A stretch of DNA of 64,000 bases from the NCBI GenBank assembly GCA_020049855.1, contig JAGVLJ010000013.1, positions 62,001 to 126,000 of the forward strand. Direction: 5' to 3'. This document shows, piece by piece, positions 36,563-47,051 of this stretch (position 1 is the stretch's first letter; each line of letters starts with the position of its first letter). The position numbers were made by a program, and so were the translations under genes. Source of the stretch: Bacteroidia bacterium (GTDB lineage: Bacteria > Bacteroidota > Bacteroidia > UKL13-3). A model generated the notes under the pieces. It was not told the DNA's origin and made no database searches. It saw only the letters and a program-made list of their open reading frames with translations.

Positions 36563-37825
36563 TTAAATCCTGCGCTTGGCAATAGCCCCGTTTATAATCA
36601 CCTCTTCAATGCAGTCGCTCCCGAAATTGTACGGAATAAAATGAAAAGAAGGAATTGGCTTTGTGATGATCACACTTCCGGTTTTTCCTATGGCAATGCT
36701 GCCATGTGTAGCACTCATTTGTAAGGCAGCTGCCCCATTAATGGTGGTGGCATGAATGGCTTCTTCGGGAGTAAGTTTCATACGTGCACAAGCCAGTGAT
36801 AAAACAAAGCCCATGCGGCCACTAGGCGAACTGCCGGGATTATAATCGGAAGCCAGGCAAACGGGCAATCCGGCATCAATTAGTTTACGCACCGGGGCAA
36901 AAGGAATTCCCAGAAAAAACGAACAACCCGGCAGTGCCATTGGAATGGTGGTTGAATTTCGGAGGCATTCAATTTCCTCTGCTCCGCAATATTCTAAATG
37001 ATCAACACTAAGTGCATGATTTTTTACTGCCACCTGTACACCTCCGGTATAGCCCAGTTCGTTGCCATGTATCTTTGGTTTCAGGCCGTGTTTGATAGCG
37101 GCATTCAGAATCGTATCTGTTTCTTCCGGAGTAAAAAAACCTTTGTCACAAAACACATCGCAATAGTCGGCCAATTGGTGTTCGGCAATGCGAGGCAACA
37201 TCTCCTCAATAATCAAATCAATATATCCCTTTCGGTTTTCTTTATACGCTAACGGAATAGCATGAGCACCCAAAAAATTAGCCCGAATAGGAATCGGTGA
37301 AACTTCCTTCAGTCGCTGAATCACCCGCAGCATTTTTAATTCATCTTTAACCGTGAGTCCGTAACCGCTTTTTATTTCTATGGCTCCTGTTCCCTGTTTA
37401 ATTACCTCCCACAAACGTTCTAAAGCACCGTGAAACAACTCATCCTCCCCCATCGACTCCAGCCTGCGCGAAGAATTAAGAATACCTCCACCCTTTTGTG
37501 CGATTTCTTCATAACCCATCCCTTTAATACGCATTACAAACTCTTCCTCACGTGTGGATGCAAATACAATATGTGTGTGTGCATCTACAAAAGTGGGCAT
37601 CACTACCCTTCCGGTAGCGTCTATTTCTTTAATGGCACCATGCTCTTTTATCATTTCAGATTTAAAATCACGCATAGTTCCGAATGCAGCAATTTTTCCG
37701 TGCTCAATATAAAGAAAGGCATCTACCAGCACATTCATTTCCGACATCTGACGCCCAGCCCTGCGATCAACCGGATAATTATCTATGGCAATAAGTTGTT
37801 TGATATGTTTAATGAGTATGTTCAT
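36563..37825 (-). CDS. hutI: Imidazolonepropionase
   Basis: PTFVDAHTHIVFASTREEEFVMRIKGMGYEEIAQKGGGI; EIKSGYGLTVKDELKML; ASDYNPGSSP. Confidence 0.95.
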   Translation of the reverse strand: MNILIKHIKQLIAIDNYPVDRRAGRQMSEMNVLVDAFLYIEHGKIAAFGTMRDFKSEMIKEHGAIKEIDATGRVVMPTFVDAHTHIVFASTREEEFVMRIKGMGYEEIAQKGGGILNSSRRLESMGEDELFHGALERLWEVIKQGTGAIEIKSGYGLTVKDELKMLRVIQRLKEVSPIPIRANFLGAHAIPLAYKENRKGYIDLIIEEMLPRIAEHQLADYCDVFCDKGFFTPEETDTILNAAIKHGLKPKIHGNELGYTGGVQVAVKNHALSVDHLEYCGAEEIECLRNSTTIPMALPGCSFFLGIPFAPVRKLIDAGLPVCLASDYNPGSSPSGRMGFVLSLACARMKLTPEEAIHATTINGAAALQMSATHGSIAIGKTGSVIITKPIPSFHFIPYNFGSDCIEEVIINGAIAKRRI

Positions 37826-37864
37826 GATCTCTTTAGTTTAATGCCAACATTTTTTACAATCATT

Positions 37865-37952
37865 TAGTCTCTCGCAAAGGTTAATTATTCCTGTCATTTA
37901 CTCTTTTTCTTTGCGGGCTCTGCACCTCTGCGTGAAATAGTCTCTCGCAAAG
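37865..37952. repeat. Dispersed intergenic repeat unit (copy 1)
   Basis: TAGTCTCTCGCAAAG at 37865-37879 and again at 37938-37952, with CTCTGCACCTCTGCGTGAAA between; same layout as 41024-41125. Confidence 0.65.
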
Positions 37953-37966
37953 ATTCATTCATCTAT

Positions 37967-38797
37967 CTATAATTTACCCGTATAAAATTTCATCTTCTTC
38001 ATAGCGGCCGTGAGTTTTGGTTCTTCCTTAAACAATCCGAACACGGCAGAGCCACTTCCGCTCATGGCTGCATAGGTAGCTCCTGCATCATACATTTGTT
38101 CTTTCAGTTTTTCTATTGTAGGATATTTTTTAAAAACCGACAATTCAAAATCATTTTCCAACATCTTTTTCCATTTAGTCACCGGCTGTTGAATGATTTG
38201 TTGCAAACTCTTATTTTCTACTGTTTTGCCCCTCTTTTTTACTGCGGCATATGCATCGGCTGTGCTCACATGAATACCCGGATGCACCAAAGCAATATGC
38301 CATCCCCCTAAATCTAACTGCAGCGGTTTAAATTTATCGCCCCTACCATACGCAAATGCAGGTTTATTCGTAATAAAAACCGCGCAGTCGCTACCCAACT
38401 CAGCTGCATAATGCTGCATTTGTTTTATACTTAGTTTTAACCCGAATTTTTCGTTCAGCAATTTAATTGTAAAGGCTGCATCTGCCGAACCTCCACCCAG
38501 TCCAGCTCCCATTGGAATATGCTTAAACAAATGAATAGATACCGGAGGCAAATCAACATCTTCAGCAAGCAGTCGGTAAGCCTTCACACAAAGATTGGAT
38601 TCGGGTTTCCCTTCAATGCTTAATCCATACCCGTGAAAAGAAATTTTATTTTTTTTAGCCCGCTTATTGTCCAGTATCTCCAACGCATCCTGCCATTTAA
38701 CAGGATAAAATACCGTTTCAATATTATGAAATCCATCCTTACGTTTGTTGATTACGTGGAGACCTAAATTTATTTTACAGCCGGGGAAATTTATCAT
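37967..38797 (-). CDS. ispE: 4-diphosphocytidyl-2-C-methyl-D-erythritol kinase
   Basis: GHMK motifs: FPGCKINLGLHVINKRKDGFHNIETVFYPV; PMGAGLGGGSADAAF; AAMSGSGSAVFGLF. Confidence 0.95.
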   Translation of the reverse strand: MINFPGCKINLGLHVINKRKDGFHNIETVFYPVKWQDALEILDNKRAKKNKISFHGYGLSIEGKPESNLCVKAYRLLAEDVDLPPVSIHLFKHIPMGAGLGGGSADAAFTIKLLNEKFGLKLSIKQMQHYAAELGSDCAVFITNKPAFAYGRGDKFKPLQLDLGGWHIALVHPGIHVSTADAYAAVKKRGKTVENKSLQQIIQQPVTKWKKMLENDFELSVFKKYPTIEKLKEQMYDAGATYAAMSGSGSAVFGLFKEEPKLTAAMKKMKFYTGKL

Positions 38798-39996
38798 TAG
38801 TCCACTTTAATAACACCTTCCGGTTGACCCGATTTCAGTTTTTTTTCAATTTTAAAAAGTAATTCCTCCGTTGCTTTTACATCTTTACCTGCGCGCTTGC
38901 CTGCCTCAATAGCTAACCGGGCATATTCTCTGGCTTCCTTGGGGTAGTTTGTTTTAAGAAGTAAAGCAGCATAGGTATCTAAATAGTTGTATTCCTTATC
39001 GCTGTTTACTACCTTGCTCATCCATTCTTTCGCCAGCACAAGCAATTCATTGTTATCACACTTCTCATATAGCTCCCATGCTGCTGAATTGATAAAGTTA
39101 TTACTAAGCTGAATTCCGGAAGATTGTGCATCCTGAATACTCGAAACATACAACGGCCATTTTTCGGCAGACTTATAATACTCGGAATAAAAATAAAATC
39201 TGCTTTCTTTGTTCTGAGCAATAACATTTCCATACTTTGCCTCCAGTTCAGCGAAGCCCTTTTCATTTTTATCCTTTGCCAGTTTTCGCATTTTGCTTAC
39301 TATAGATGACCATATCGCATCTGAGGTCTCTTCGGCACCATATAATTGTGCATACTTACCTTCATTCGAAACAAGCAAATTAAAGTATTTATCATTCAGC
39401 TGGTGGCTGAAACGAAACATAACATTGGCATTTATCTCTGTAAAAAAATCTGTTTGTTTGTCAAGGTAAAGGTGCAGCATACTATCAGTTGGAAACTTAC
39501 GCTTACCGTTTTCAGCAAATGCACTCACATAAAAATCAGGGTAACCCAAATCAAGGTTAGCATGGTTATATCCCGGTCTGTTTATTCCTTCTTTTTGAGC
39601 AAGTTTCTCCTCAAGTGTTTGAATAAAATCTTTTGGTTTCTGGTATCCTTTAATGATGTGTAGCAACCTTCCTTCTTCATCAAAAATTAAAAATGAAGGA
39701 AAAGAAGTAATGATGTACTTACGGGATAATTTTGAACCCAACGCATCTTTTTCCATCTCCAACTTAGTGGCCACAAAACTTCGGTTCATTAAATCAGCCA
39801 CCTGCTTGTCGGTGAAGGTTTCCTTATCCATCACCTTGCACCAGCCGCACCAGTCGGTATAAGCATCAATAAATATTCGTTTTTTTTCTGCTTTTGCTTT
39901 AACTTTTAAACTGCTCCAATCGGCCTTTATAAAATTAACCTGGGCATTCAATTCTAAACTAATAAAAGTGGATAATAGAATAAATAAATGTTTCAT
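38797..39996 (-). CDS. Thioredoxin-fold exported protein
   Basis: KRIFIDAYTDWCGWCKVMDKETFTDKQVADLMNRSFVATKLEME; signal peptide. Confidence 0.88.
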   Translation of the reverse strand: MKHLFILLSTFISLELNAQVNFIKADWSSLKVKAKAEKKRIFIDAYTDWCGWCKVMDKETFTDKQVADLMNRSFVATKLEMEKDALGSKLSRKYIITSFPSFLIFDEEGRLLHIIKGYQKPKDFIQTLEEKLAQKEGINRPGYNHANLDLGYPDFYVSAFAENGKRKFPTDSMLHLYLDKQTDFFTEINANVMFRFSHQLNDKYFNLLVSNEGKYAQLYGAEETSDAIWSSIVSKMRKLAKDKNEKGFAELEAKYGNVIAQNKESRFYFYSEYYKSAEKWPLYVSSIQDAQSSGIQLSNNFINSAAWELYEKCDNNELLVLAKEWMSKVVNSDKEYNYLDTYAALLLKTNYPKEAREYARLAIEAGKRAGKDVKATEELLFKIEKKLKSGQPEGVIKVD

Positions 39997-40013
39997 ATGA
40001 TTAAATATTACTG

Positions 40014-40928
40014 TTAATACAACTTGGTACGTTTCACAATAAAGGGTAATAACACCTGTGAAAAATCATCGCCCACTTCAGCCTCTACAAAATCAATTTT
40101 GTATTGCATACAGCGTGTTATCAGGTTATGTTTAAATTTTGCGCGGGCTTTCAGGTATTCCTCCCTCAGTGCCTGAGGCTGCAGTTTCAAACGCTCCCCC
40201 GTTTCCATATCCACAAAAATATGAGGCCGGTTCGGAAAATTAAACTCGCTCTCGAATTTTTTATCCGACACATGAAACAAAATCACTTCGTGTTTATTGA
40301 AACGTAAATGTTGCAAAGCCGAGAATAACTCATCTAAATCTACCGTACTATCCAGCATATCGGTAAATACCATCACCATGCTGCGCTTATGAATACTCTC
40401 TGATAATTCATGCAATACTTTTGCTATGTTGCTTTGTTTATTCTCAGGAGCTTTTTTCAAAAGTTCGTCCAATCGCCCGAATAACAGCCTCCGGTGAGCA
40501 CCGGTGGCTCGAGCCTCTGAAAGGTAATTGATTTGTTCATCAAACAAACAAATACCCGAGGCATCACGTTGTTTACTCAATAACTGAATGAGTGAAGCGG
40601 CTGCATACACACTGAATCCGATTTTACTCAACCCATCTTTTGGAAAAAACATAGACGAGCTGCAATCAATGGCCATGTAACAGCGCAGGTTGGTTTCCTC
40701 CTCATACCTTTTGGTAAATAATTTCTCCGTACGCGCATACAGTTTCCAGTCAATATGCCGGGTTGACTCTCCGGTATTATATAACCTGTGCTCGGCAAAC
40801 TCAACCGAAAATCCATGATACGGACTTTTATGCAGACCGGTAATAAAACCCTCAATGACCTGCTTAGCCAGCAACTCCAGATTGCCTGCCTGTAATAAAT
40901 GTTCAGTATCGAGTTTTAGTTCTGTCAT
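40014..40928 (-). CDS. DUF58 domain protein
   Basis: HRLYNTGESTRHIDWKLYARTEKLFTKRYEEETNLRCYMAIDCSSSMFF. Confidence 0.92.
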   Translation of the reverse strand: MTELKLDTEHLLQAGNLELLAKQVIEGFITGLHKSPYHGFSVEFAEHRLYNTGESTRHIDWKLYARTEKLFTKRYEEETNLRCYMAIDCSSSMFFPKDGLSKIGFSVYAAASLIQLLSKQRDASGICLFDEQINYLSEARATGAHRRLLFGRLDELLKKAPENKQSNIAKVLHELSESIHKRSMVMVFTDMLDSTVDLDELFSALQHLRFNKHEVILFHVSDKKFESEFNFPNRPHIFVDMETGERLKLQPQALREEYLKARAKFKHNLITRCMQYKIDFVEAEVGDDFSQVLLPFIVKRTKLY

Positions 40929-41023
40929 TTGTACAAAACTAATGGATTTGAAGGAAAGATACCTTCGGGTCGAATCTTACTTCAATATTCTGGCTTTGCA
41001 TTATTTATGTTTCGGTGTGAAAA

Positions 41024-41125
41024 TAGGCTCACGCAAAGCTATCTAACACGAAAAGATGTATGTTGCTGCCTGTAATTTAAAACTTTTTATTTGCCGACTC
41101 TGCGCCTCTGCGTGATAAATCTCAC
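41024..41125. repeat. Dispersed intergenic repeat unit (copy 2)
   Basis: TAGGCTCACGCAAAG near 41024-41038 and ACTCTGCGCCTCTGCGTGATAAATCTCAC at 41097-41125; parallels 37865-37952. Confidence 0.65.
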
Positions 41126-41171
41126 AATTGCAGACTCCGATTTTGGTTAGATTTGCCCAAAATATTCTTCC

Positions 41172-41603
41172 TTGCACGAATCACATTACCGCAGCATCCT
41201 TAAAAGCATTTCCTGGCGATTGGTTGGTACCATGGATACCATCATTGTTTCCTGGTTTATCATAGGCCCGGGAGGCCATTTAAAAGCGCTTTCCATTGGT
41301 GCGAGTGAACTGCTTACCAAAGTTGGGCTATACTACCTGCACGAACGCGCCTGGGTGTATCTGCTGCTTAAAAAACAATGGAACCAAACACCCCGCATAT
41401 CAGCCATTAAAGCCATAAGCTGGAGGGCTGTGGGCACCATTGATACCATGGTACTGGCTACCATCATTACCGGAAATCCATTTACCGGGTTAAAAATAGG
41501 CGGTACCGAACTGCTAACTAAAATTATTCTTTATTACCTGCACGAACGCGCCTGGGCTCGTCTGCCCTTAGGTACGGTGAGAAAGTGGTTTGGAAGAAAC
41601 TAA
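41172..41603 (+). CDS. DUF2061 membrane protein, two tandem DUF2061 units
   Basis: KSISWRLVGTMDTIIVSWFI..ASELLTKVGLYYLHERAW and KAISWRAVGTIDTMVLATII..GTELLTKIILYYLHERAW; TTG start. Confidence 0.88.
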   Translation: MHESHYRSILKSISWRLVGTMDTIIVSWFIIGPGGHLKALSIGASELLTKVGLYYLHERAWVYLLLKKQWNQTPRISAIKAISWRAVGTIDTMVLATIITGNPFTGLKIGGTELLTKIILYYLHERAWARLPLGTVRKWFGRN

Positions 41604-41634
41604 AAAAGGCCATCCTTTTCAGAACAGCCTTTTT
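41603..41634 (+). terminator. Terminator between convergent DUF2061 gene and trxA
   Basis: AAAAAGGC...GCCTTTTT stem-loop, likely bidirectional. Confidence 0.7.
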
Positions 41635-41655
41635 ATAAATGCTAATCTTCTTTAA

Positions 41656-41976
41656 TTACCCTACCTGAGCCTGAAGTTTGTTGGCCAGAATATGTTTAGG
41701 TACAGCACCTACCTGTTTATCTACCACCTGTCCGCCTTTAAAGAACAATAAAGCCGGAATACTCATGATACCGTATTCGGTAGCGACTTTTGGATTATGA
41801 TCTACGTTGAGTTTTCCGATGACCGCTTTTCCTGCGTATTCGGTGGCCAATTCTTCTACAATTGGTCCAATCATTCGGCATGGCCCACACCATTCTGCCC
41901 AAAAATCAATCAGTACAGGTTTGTCTGATTTCAGCACCACTTCCTCGAAGTTGCTGTCGGTTATTTCTATTGACAT
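41656..41976 (-). CDS. trxA: Thioredoxin
   Basis: PVLIDFWAEWCGPCRMIGPIVEELA. Confidence 0.97.
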   Translation of the reverse strand: MSIEITDSNFEEVVLKSDKPVLIDFWAEWCGPCRMIGPIVEELATEYAGKAVIGKLNVDHNPKVATEYGIMSIPALLFFKGGQVVDKQVGAVPKHILANKLQAQVG

Positions 41977-42036
41977 TCTAAGTATAATTTTAATCTATAA
42001 ATTTTAAAAGTTAAATATGTCGGTTGCGTTGGTCAA

Positions 42037-45000
42037 TTATTGTGCCTGACTAAATTGATACCTAATTTCAAGTTGGTCAAATGTTTTAATTACCTCGTTA
42101 TCCAGTTGGATGCGGTATTTTTGAGAGAATCCGTTGACCATCCACTTTTTATCGCTATCCAACAGATTCATACGTACCATACAATTTCCTTTATAGCTTT
42201 CGAAAAGTTTTTGAAGTTGTGCCACCAAAGTACTGTCAACTTTTTTCGAGTCAATATTCAAAATGACAGATTTTACCATTTTATCCTTCAACTCTGTCAA
42301 AAGTTGTATGTTAGTAATTTTAAACTCAAGATCGTCCTCCTTGTTCCACCGTGTTTGCACTTTTCCTTTAATAAACAAAAACCAGCTTTGTGTCATAAAG
42401 GATTTGTATTTGGCAAAATCTTCCCCAAAAAGGGCAAACTCAAACGTATCGGTATAATCCTCCAGCATAAATCGCCCATATGGCTTGCCATTTTTAGAAA
42501 TTCCCTCAATAACATTTGTTACAATACCAGCCAGGGTAATGTCTTTGTTGCGCAAAAGTTTCAAATCTTTCAGTTCACTTAGTGAATTGCGGCAAAACTG
42601 ATTAATCTCCATTCGGTAATCATCTAGTGGATGGCCCGTAATAAACATACCCACTACTTCCTTTTCATACCTCAGTTGATCCATTTTATTCCAGGGCTCG
42701 GCCGCAGGTATACCGGGTTCCGGAATATCCGAAGCACCGCTGCCCCCCCCACCGCCAAACAACGATTGCTGACTGTCGGCCTCATGATTTTGCACTGCGT
42801 TGCCATAGCGAATGGCCTTTTCAATAATATTTGTTTCCTCGTTGTCTTGTACTTTCAGGTATTGAGCTCTGTGTACGCCCGTAAAACAATCAAGTCCTCC
42901 GGCAAATGCTAAAGCCTCAATAGTTTTTTTATTTACTGCCCTAAGGTTTACGCGTTTGGTTAAGTCAAAAATGCTTTTGAAAGGCCCATTGGCCTCACGC
43001 TCTTCAATAATGGCTTGTACCGCTGCCTCACCCACTCCTTTTACTGCTCCCAAACCAAAACGAATTTCTCCATTTTTATTCACGGCAAATTTCACACGGC
43101 TTTCGTTAATGTCGGGACCTAGAACAGGGATACCTGACCGTTTACACTCCTCCATAAAAAAGGTGATTTTATCAATATTGCCGAGATTGTTGGTGAGTAC
43201 TGCCGACATATATTCTCCCGGATAATGAGCTTTTAGGTAGGCTGTTTGATAAGCCACAAAAGCATAACAGGTAGAGTGAGATTTATTGAATGCGTATTGG
43301 GCAAAAGCCTCCCAGTCGGTCCATATTTTTTCAAGTTTTTCTATTGGATGACCTTTGGCATTTGCCCCCTGCATAAACTTACTGCGCATTTTATCAAGCG
43401 TAGCCTTATCTTTTTTTCCCATAGCTTTGCGCAAGGTGTCGGCATCACCTTTAGTAAAATCGGCCAACTTTTGCGAGAGTAACATCACTTGCTCCTGATA
43501 CACTGTAATGCCATAAGTATCCTCCAGATACTCCTTCATAGCAGGTAAATCGTAAGTAATGGCCTCCCGTCCGTGTTTACGGGCAATAAAATTCGGGATG
43601 TAGCCAATAGGTCCGGGGCGATACAATGCATTCATTGCAATAAGGTCTTCAAATCGGTCAGGCTTAAGCTCCTTTAGGTATTTTTGCATACCCGGACTTT
43701 CAAACTGAAACGTTCCATTGGTTTCCCCGCGCTGGTACAACTCCAATGTTTTTTGATCATCGAGCGGAATGTCATCAATAGCTATTTCCAGGTTATAATT
43801 TTGTTTAATCAGGTTTAATGCATCACGAATAATGGTGAGCGTTTTTAAACCAAGAAAGTCCATCTTGATTACCCCGGCATCCTCAATAATACTTCCTTCG
43901 TATTGGGTAATCAGCAACTCGGTTTCTTTTGAAGTTGCCACCGGTATAATCTCACTTAAATCTTTGGGGGCAATGATAATTCCTGCCGCATGCAATCCGG
44001 TGCTTCGTACCGACCCTTCCAATATCAACGCCTCCTTAAGCACGCGGGCCTGTAAATCGTTCCCTCGGGCTATCTCCCGAAGTTTTTTGATATTTTCAAT
44101 GTCTTCCGACTGATATCCTTCGGTAGTTTTTAAACTTTTTTCTCCTTCAAAAGGAGCGTTCATCACCCGCTCCAGTACGGTGCCCGGCTTATCAGGAACT
44201 AATTTAGCCAGCATGGTTGATTCGGACAGGGGCAAATCCATCACCCGCGCCACATCTTTGATACTTGACTTGGCAGCCATAGTACCATAAGTAACAATTT
44301 GCGCTACCTGATTTTTACCATATTTCTTCACCACATAATCAATCACCTTTTGCCGGCCTTCATCATCAAAGTCTGTATCAATATCAGGCATACTTTTACG
44401 ATCAGGATTCAGGAAACGTTCGAAAAGCAAATTGTATTTGATAGGATCTATATTCGTAATCCCAATGCAATAGGCCACCACACTTCCGGCAGCCGAACCA
44501 CGACCCGGCCCTACAAACACCCCCAAATCACGACCCGCTTTGATAAAATCAGAAACGATAAGAAAATATCCAGCAAACCCCATGGTTTTGATGGTGTGCA
44601 ATTCAAACTTAATCCTGTCTTCCGTTTCCGCTGCCAACTCCCTGTATCGGTCACGTGCTCCTTTCCAGGTAAGATTTTCCAAAAAATCATCCTGCGAAGT
44701 AAACTCAGGTGGCACTGTAAAGTGGGGCAGCAAAATATCCTTCTTCAAGGTAAGCGCTTCTATTTTGTCTACAATTTCATTGGTGTTATCAATGGCTTGC
44801 GGAATATCATGAAACAAAGCACTCATTTGTTCCGTGGTTTTAAAATAGAATTGGTTATTGGGAAAAGCAAAACGTTTGCCCTTGGCCGATACATCATCAT
44901 CGGCAAACTCTATCATCGTTGGGGTGCTTTGCTTTTCACCGGTGTTGATGCATAACAGAATATCGTGTGCATTGGCATCTTCTTCATTGATGTAATGCGA

Positions 45001-45618
45001 ATCGTTGGATGCAATAACCTTTACATGGTATTTGGCAGCAAACCTCATTAATACCTCATTCACCTGATCCTGCTCTCTCAGTTCGTGCCGTTGCAGTTCG
45101 ATGTAATAATCTTCGCCAAATAAATCGAGCCACCAGTTAAATTCTTTCTCGGCTTCAGCTTCTCCCCTACGCAATATGGTTTGAGGTACCATGGCCCCTA
45201 AACAACAGGTGGTGGCAATTAACCCGGAATGGTATTGTAATACCAACCCTTTATCAATGCGGGGGTATTTGCCATACAACCCATCCATGTATCCCAGCGA
45301 GCAAAGCTTTACCAGGTTCTTGTAGCCTTCAGCATTTTTTGCCAATAGCAACTGATGGTAACGTTTGTCTTTGTCCTCCTTGGTGAATTGTCGTTTGAGC
45401 CGATCGTCTACTATATAAAATTCGCAACCAACAATAGGTTTAATGCCCTGCTTATTAGCCTCGGCTACAAAACTAAAAACACCAAACATATTCCCGTGAT
45501 CGGTAATGGCGCAGGCAGGCATATTATCGGCCTTGGCTTTCTTCAGCATTTTTGATATATCGGAAGCTCCATCGAGCAACGAGTATTGCGTGTGAACGTG
45601 TAAGTGCGAAAATTGCAT
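42037..45618 (-). CDS. dnaE: DNA polymerase III subunit alpha
   Basis: PHP domain MQFSHLHVHTQYSLLDGA; FVGPGRGSAAGSVVAYCIGITNIDPI; PDIDTDFDDEGR; C-terminal OB fold. Confidence 0.98.
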   Translation of the reverse strand: MQFSHLHVHTQYSLLDGASDISKMLKKAKADNMPACAITDHGNMFGVFSFVAEANKQGIKPIVGCEFYIVDDRLKRQFTKEDKDKRYHQLLLAKNAEGYKNLVKLCSLGYMDGLYGKYPRIDKGLVLQYHSGLIATTCCLGAMVPQTILRRGEAEAEKEFNWWLDLFGEDYYIELQRHELREQDQVNEVLMRFAAKYHVKVIASNDSHYINEEDANAHDILLCINTGEKQSTPTMIEFADDDVSAKGKRFAFPNNQFYFKTTEQMSALFHDIPQAIDNTNEIVDKIEALTLKKDILLPHFTVPPEFTSQDDFLENLTWKGARDRYRELAAETEDRIKFELHTIKTMGFAGYFLIVSDFIKAGRDLGVFVGPGRGSAAGSVVAYCIGITNIDPIKYNLLFERFLNPDRKSMPDIDTDFDDEGRQKVIDYVVKKYGKNQVAQIVTYGTMAAKSSIKDVARVMDLPLSESTMLAKLVPDKPGTVLERVMNAPFEGEKSLKTTEGYQSEDIENIKKLREIARGNDLQARVLKEALILEGSVRSTGLHAAGIIIAPKDLSEIIPVATSKETELLITQYEGSIIEDAGVIKMDFLGLKTLTIIRDALNLIKQNYNLEIAIDDIPLDDQKTLELYQRGETNGTFQFESPGMQKYLKELKPDRFEDLIAMNALYRPGPIGYIPNFIARKHGREAITYDLPAMKEYLEDTYGITVYQEQVMLLSQKLADFTKGDADTLRKAMGKKDKATLDKMRSKFMQGANAKGHPIEKLEKIWTDWEAFAQYAFNKSHSTCYAFVAYQTAYLKAHYPGEYMSAVLTNNLGNIDKITFFMEECKRSGIPVLGPDINESRVKFAVNKNGEIRFGLGAVKGVGEAAVQAIIEEREANGPFKSIFDLTKRVNLRAVNKKTIEALAFAGGLDCFTGVHRAQYLKVQDNEETNIIEKAIRYGNAVQNHEADSQQSLFGGGGGSGASDIPEPGIPAAEPWNKMDQLRYEKEVVGMFITGHPLDDYRMEINQFCRNSLSELKDLKLLRNKDITLAGIVTNVIEGISKNGKPYGRFMLEDYTDTFEFALFGEDFAKYKSFMTQSWFLFIKGKVQTRWNKEDDLEFKITNIQLLTELKDKMVKSVILNIDSKKVDSTLVAQLQKLFESYKGNCMVRMNLLDSDKKWMVNGFSQKYRIQLDNEVIKTFDQLEIRYQFSQAQ

Positions 45619-46079
45619 CTGATTTTTAACTTGGATGAACAGCTATCAAAAGTACATACTATGTGTGGTGAAAAACGGGGTGTTGAAAGGATGGGGAAAA
45701 ATGGTTACCTAATGATTACTAAGTTAAAATAATAATAAAGTGCCCTTCACTGGCTTCCATGCTTCCCCATTATTGATAAAATGAATACGATTCGCTTCCT
45801 GTCCTTTTGTAAGAAAATAGTTTGGGGAAAGCCGCAATTCAAATCTACTTCAGTAAAGCCTTATTTATCGCAGTGAGTTAATGAAAATCAACACCGGTAG
45901 TACCTTTAAATGCATGGAAGATATGCCCAGCTAACGAATGGCATTTGCACGTATACCTGATATGCAGAATACGTAATGAAGTAGCAACAGCCATTCATTA
46001 ATTATGAGTAACCAACATGAAGTATCCGTTGCAGGCGACCGCACGAAAGAAATTATGACTTTTGTAAAAGATTACCTGA

Positions 46080-47048
46080 TTAACTCAGCACCTCGGCCAG
46101 ATGAAGGAAATACTCATTCACCGGTTTCCTTCTGAAAATTGCCTCGTGAAATGGAGTAAGTACCACCTTATTATTTTCAACCCCAACCATTTTATCTCGT
46201 TCTCCGTCAAGCAGGGCATCTACGGCTCCGGTACCCATCATGGATGCATTAATTCTGTCAAAAGCAGTAGGCGATCCTCCTCTTTGTATATGGCCAAGAA
46301 TAGTAACCCGCGACTGCAGGCCTGGATGCAGCTTGAGCATCTTTTTTTGAATTTCAAAAGCCCCACCCTCTTCATCCCCTTCTGCTACCACAATAATGGA
46401 AAATGACCTTTTGCTTTGTTCAAATGCCTTAAACATTTCTCCCAAATCGTGTAGTTTAGTTTCTGTTTCGGGAATGAGCACGGCTTCTGCCCCACCTGCT
46501 ACTGCCGAGCTTAATGCAATAAATCCGGTATCCCTACCCATTACTTCTATAAAAAAAGTACGTCCGTGCGAAACCGCGGTATCCCGTATTTTATCAATGG
46601 CATCAAGAGCTGTATTTACAGCGGTATCAAATCCTATGGTGTAATCGGTACCGTACAAATCATTATCAATAGTGCCGGGCACCCCTATTACAGGTATATT
46701 ATGCTCTTTGGTAAAAATTTCGGCTCCGGTAAAAGTTCCGTTTCCGCCAATGGCTACTATTCCATCAATCGCATTTTTTTTCAGATGTTCATAGGCTTTT
46801 GTCCGTCCTTCAACAGTTTTAAACTCTTCGCTGCGCGAGGTTTTTAAAATAGTGCCTCCCCGTTGAATAATGTTGGCCACACTGGAAAATTCCATCTTCA
46901 CAAATTCTCCGTTTATCATGCCATTATAGCCGTTCAAAATCCCATAAACTTCCAAATTGTAATGCAGTCCAGCCCGCACCACAGCCCGTATGCATGCATT
47001 CATTCCTGGAGCATCTCCACCCGAGGTTAGCACTGCTATTCTTTTCAT
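46080..47048 (-). CDS. pfkA: 6-phosphofructokinase
   Basis: IAVLTSGGDAPGMNACIRAVV; GGNGTFTGA; GVPGTIDNDLYGTDYTIGFDTAVN. Confidence 0.96.
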   Translation of the reverse strand: MKRIAVLTSGGDAPGMNACIRAVVRAGLHYNLEVYGILNGYNGMINGEFVKMEFSSVANIIQRGGTILKTSRSEEFKTVEGRTKAYEHLKKNAIDGIVAIGGNGTFTGAEIFTKEHNIPVIGVPGTIDNDLYGTDYTIGFDTAVNTALDAIDKIRDTAVSHGRTFFIEVMGRDTGFIALSSAVAGGAEAVLIPETETKLHDLGEMFKAFEQSKRSFSIIVVAEGDEEGGAFEIQKKMLKLHPGLQSRVTILGHIQRGGSPTAFDRINASMMGTGAVDALLDGERDKMVGVENNKVVLTPFHEAIFRRKPVNEYFLHLAEVLS

Positions 47049-47051
47049 TTA

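Noticed and set aside
42040-45555. Many antisense ORFs inside dnaE (e.g. 42040..42582 +, 44299..44955 +)
   Set aside because: Fully overlapped by a well-supported dnaE; compositions look like out-of-frame translation.
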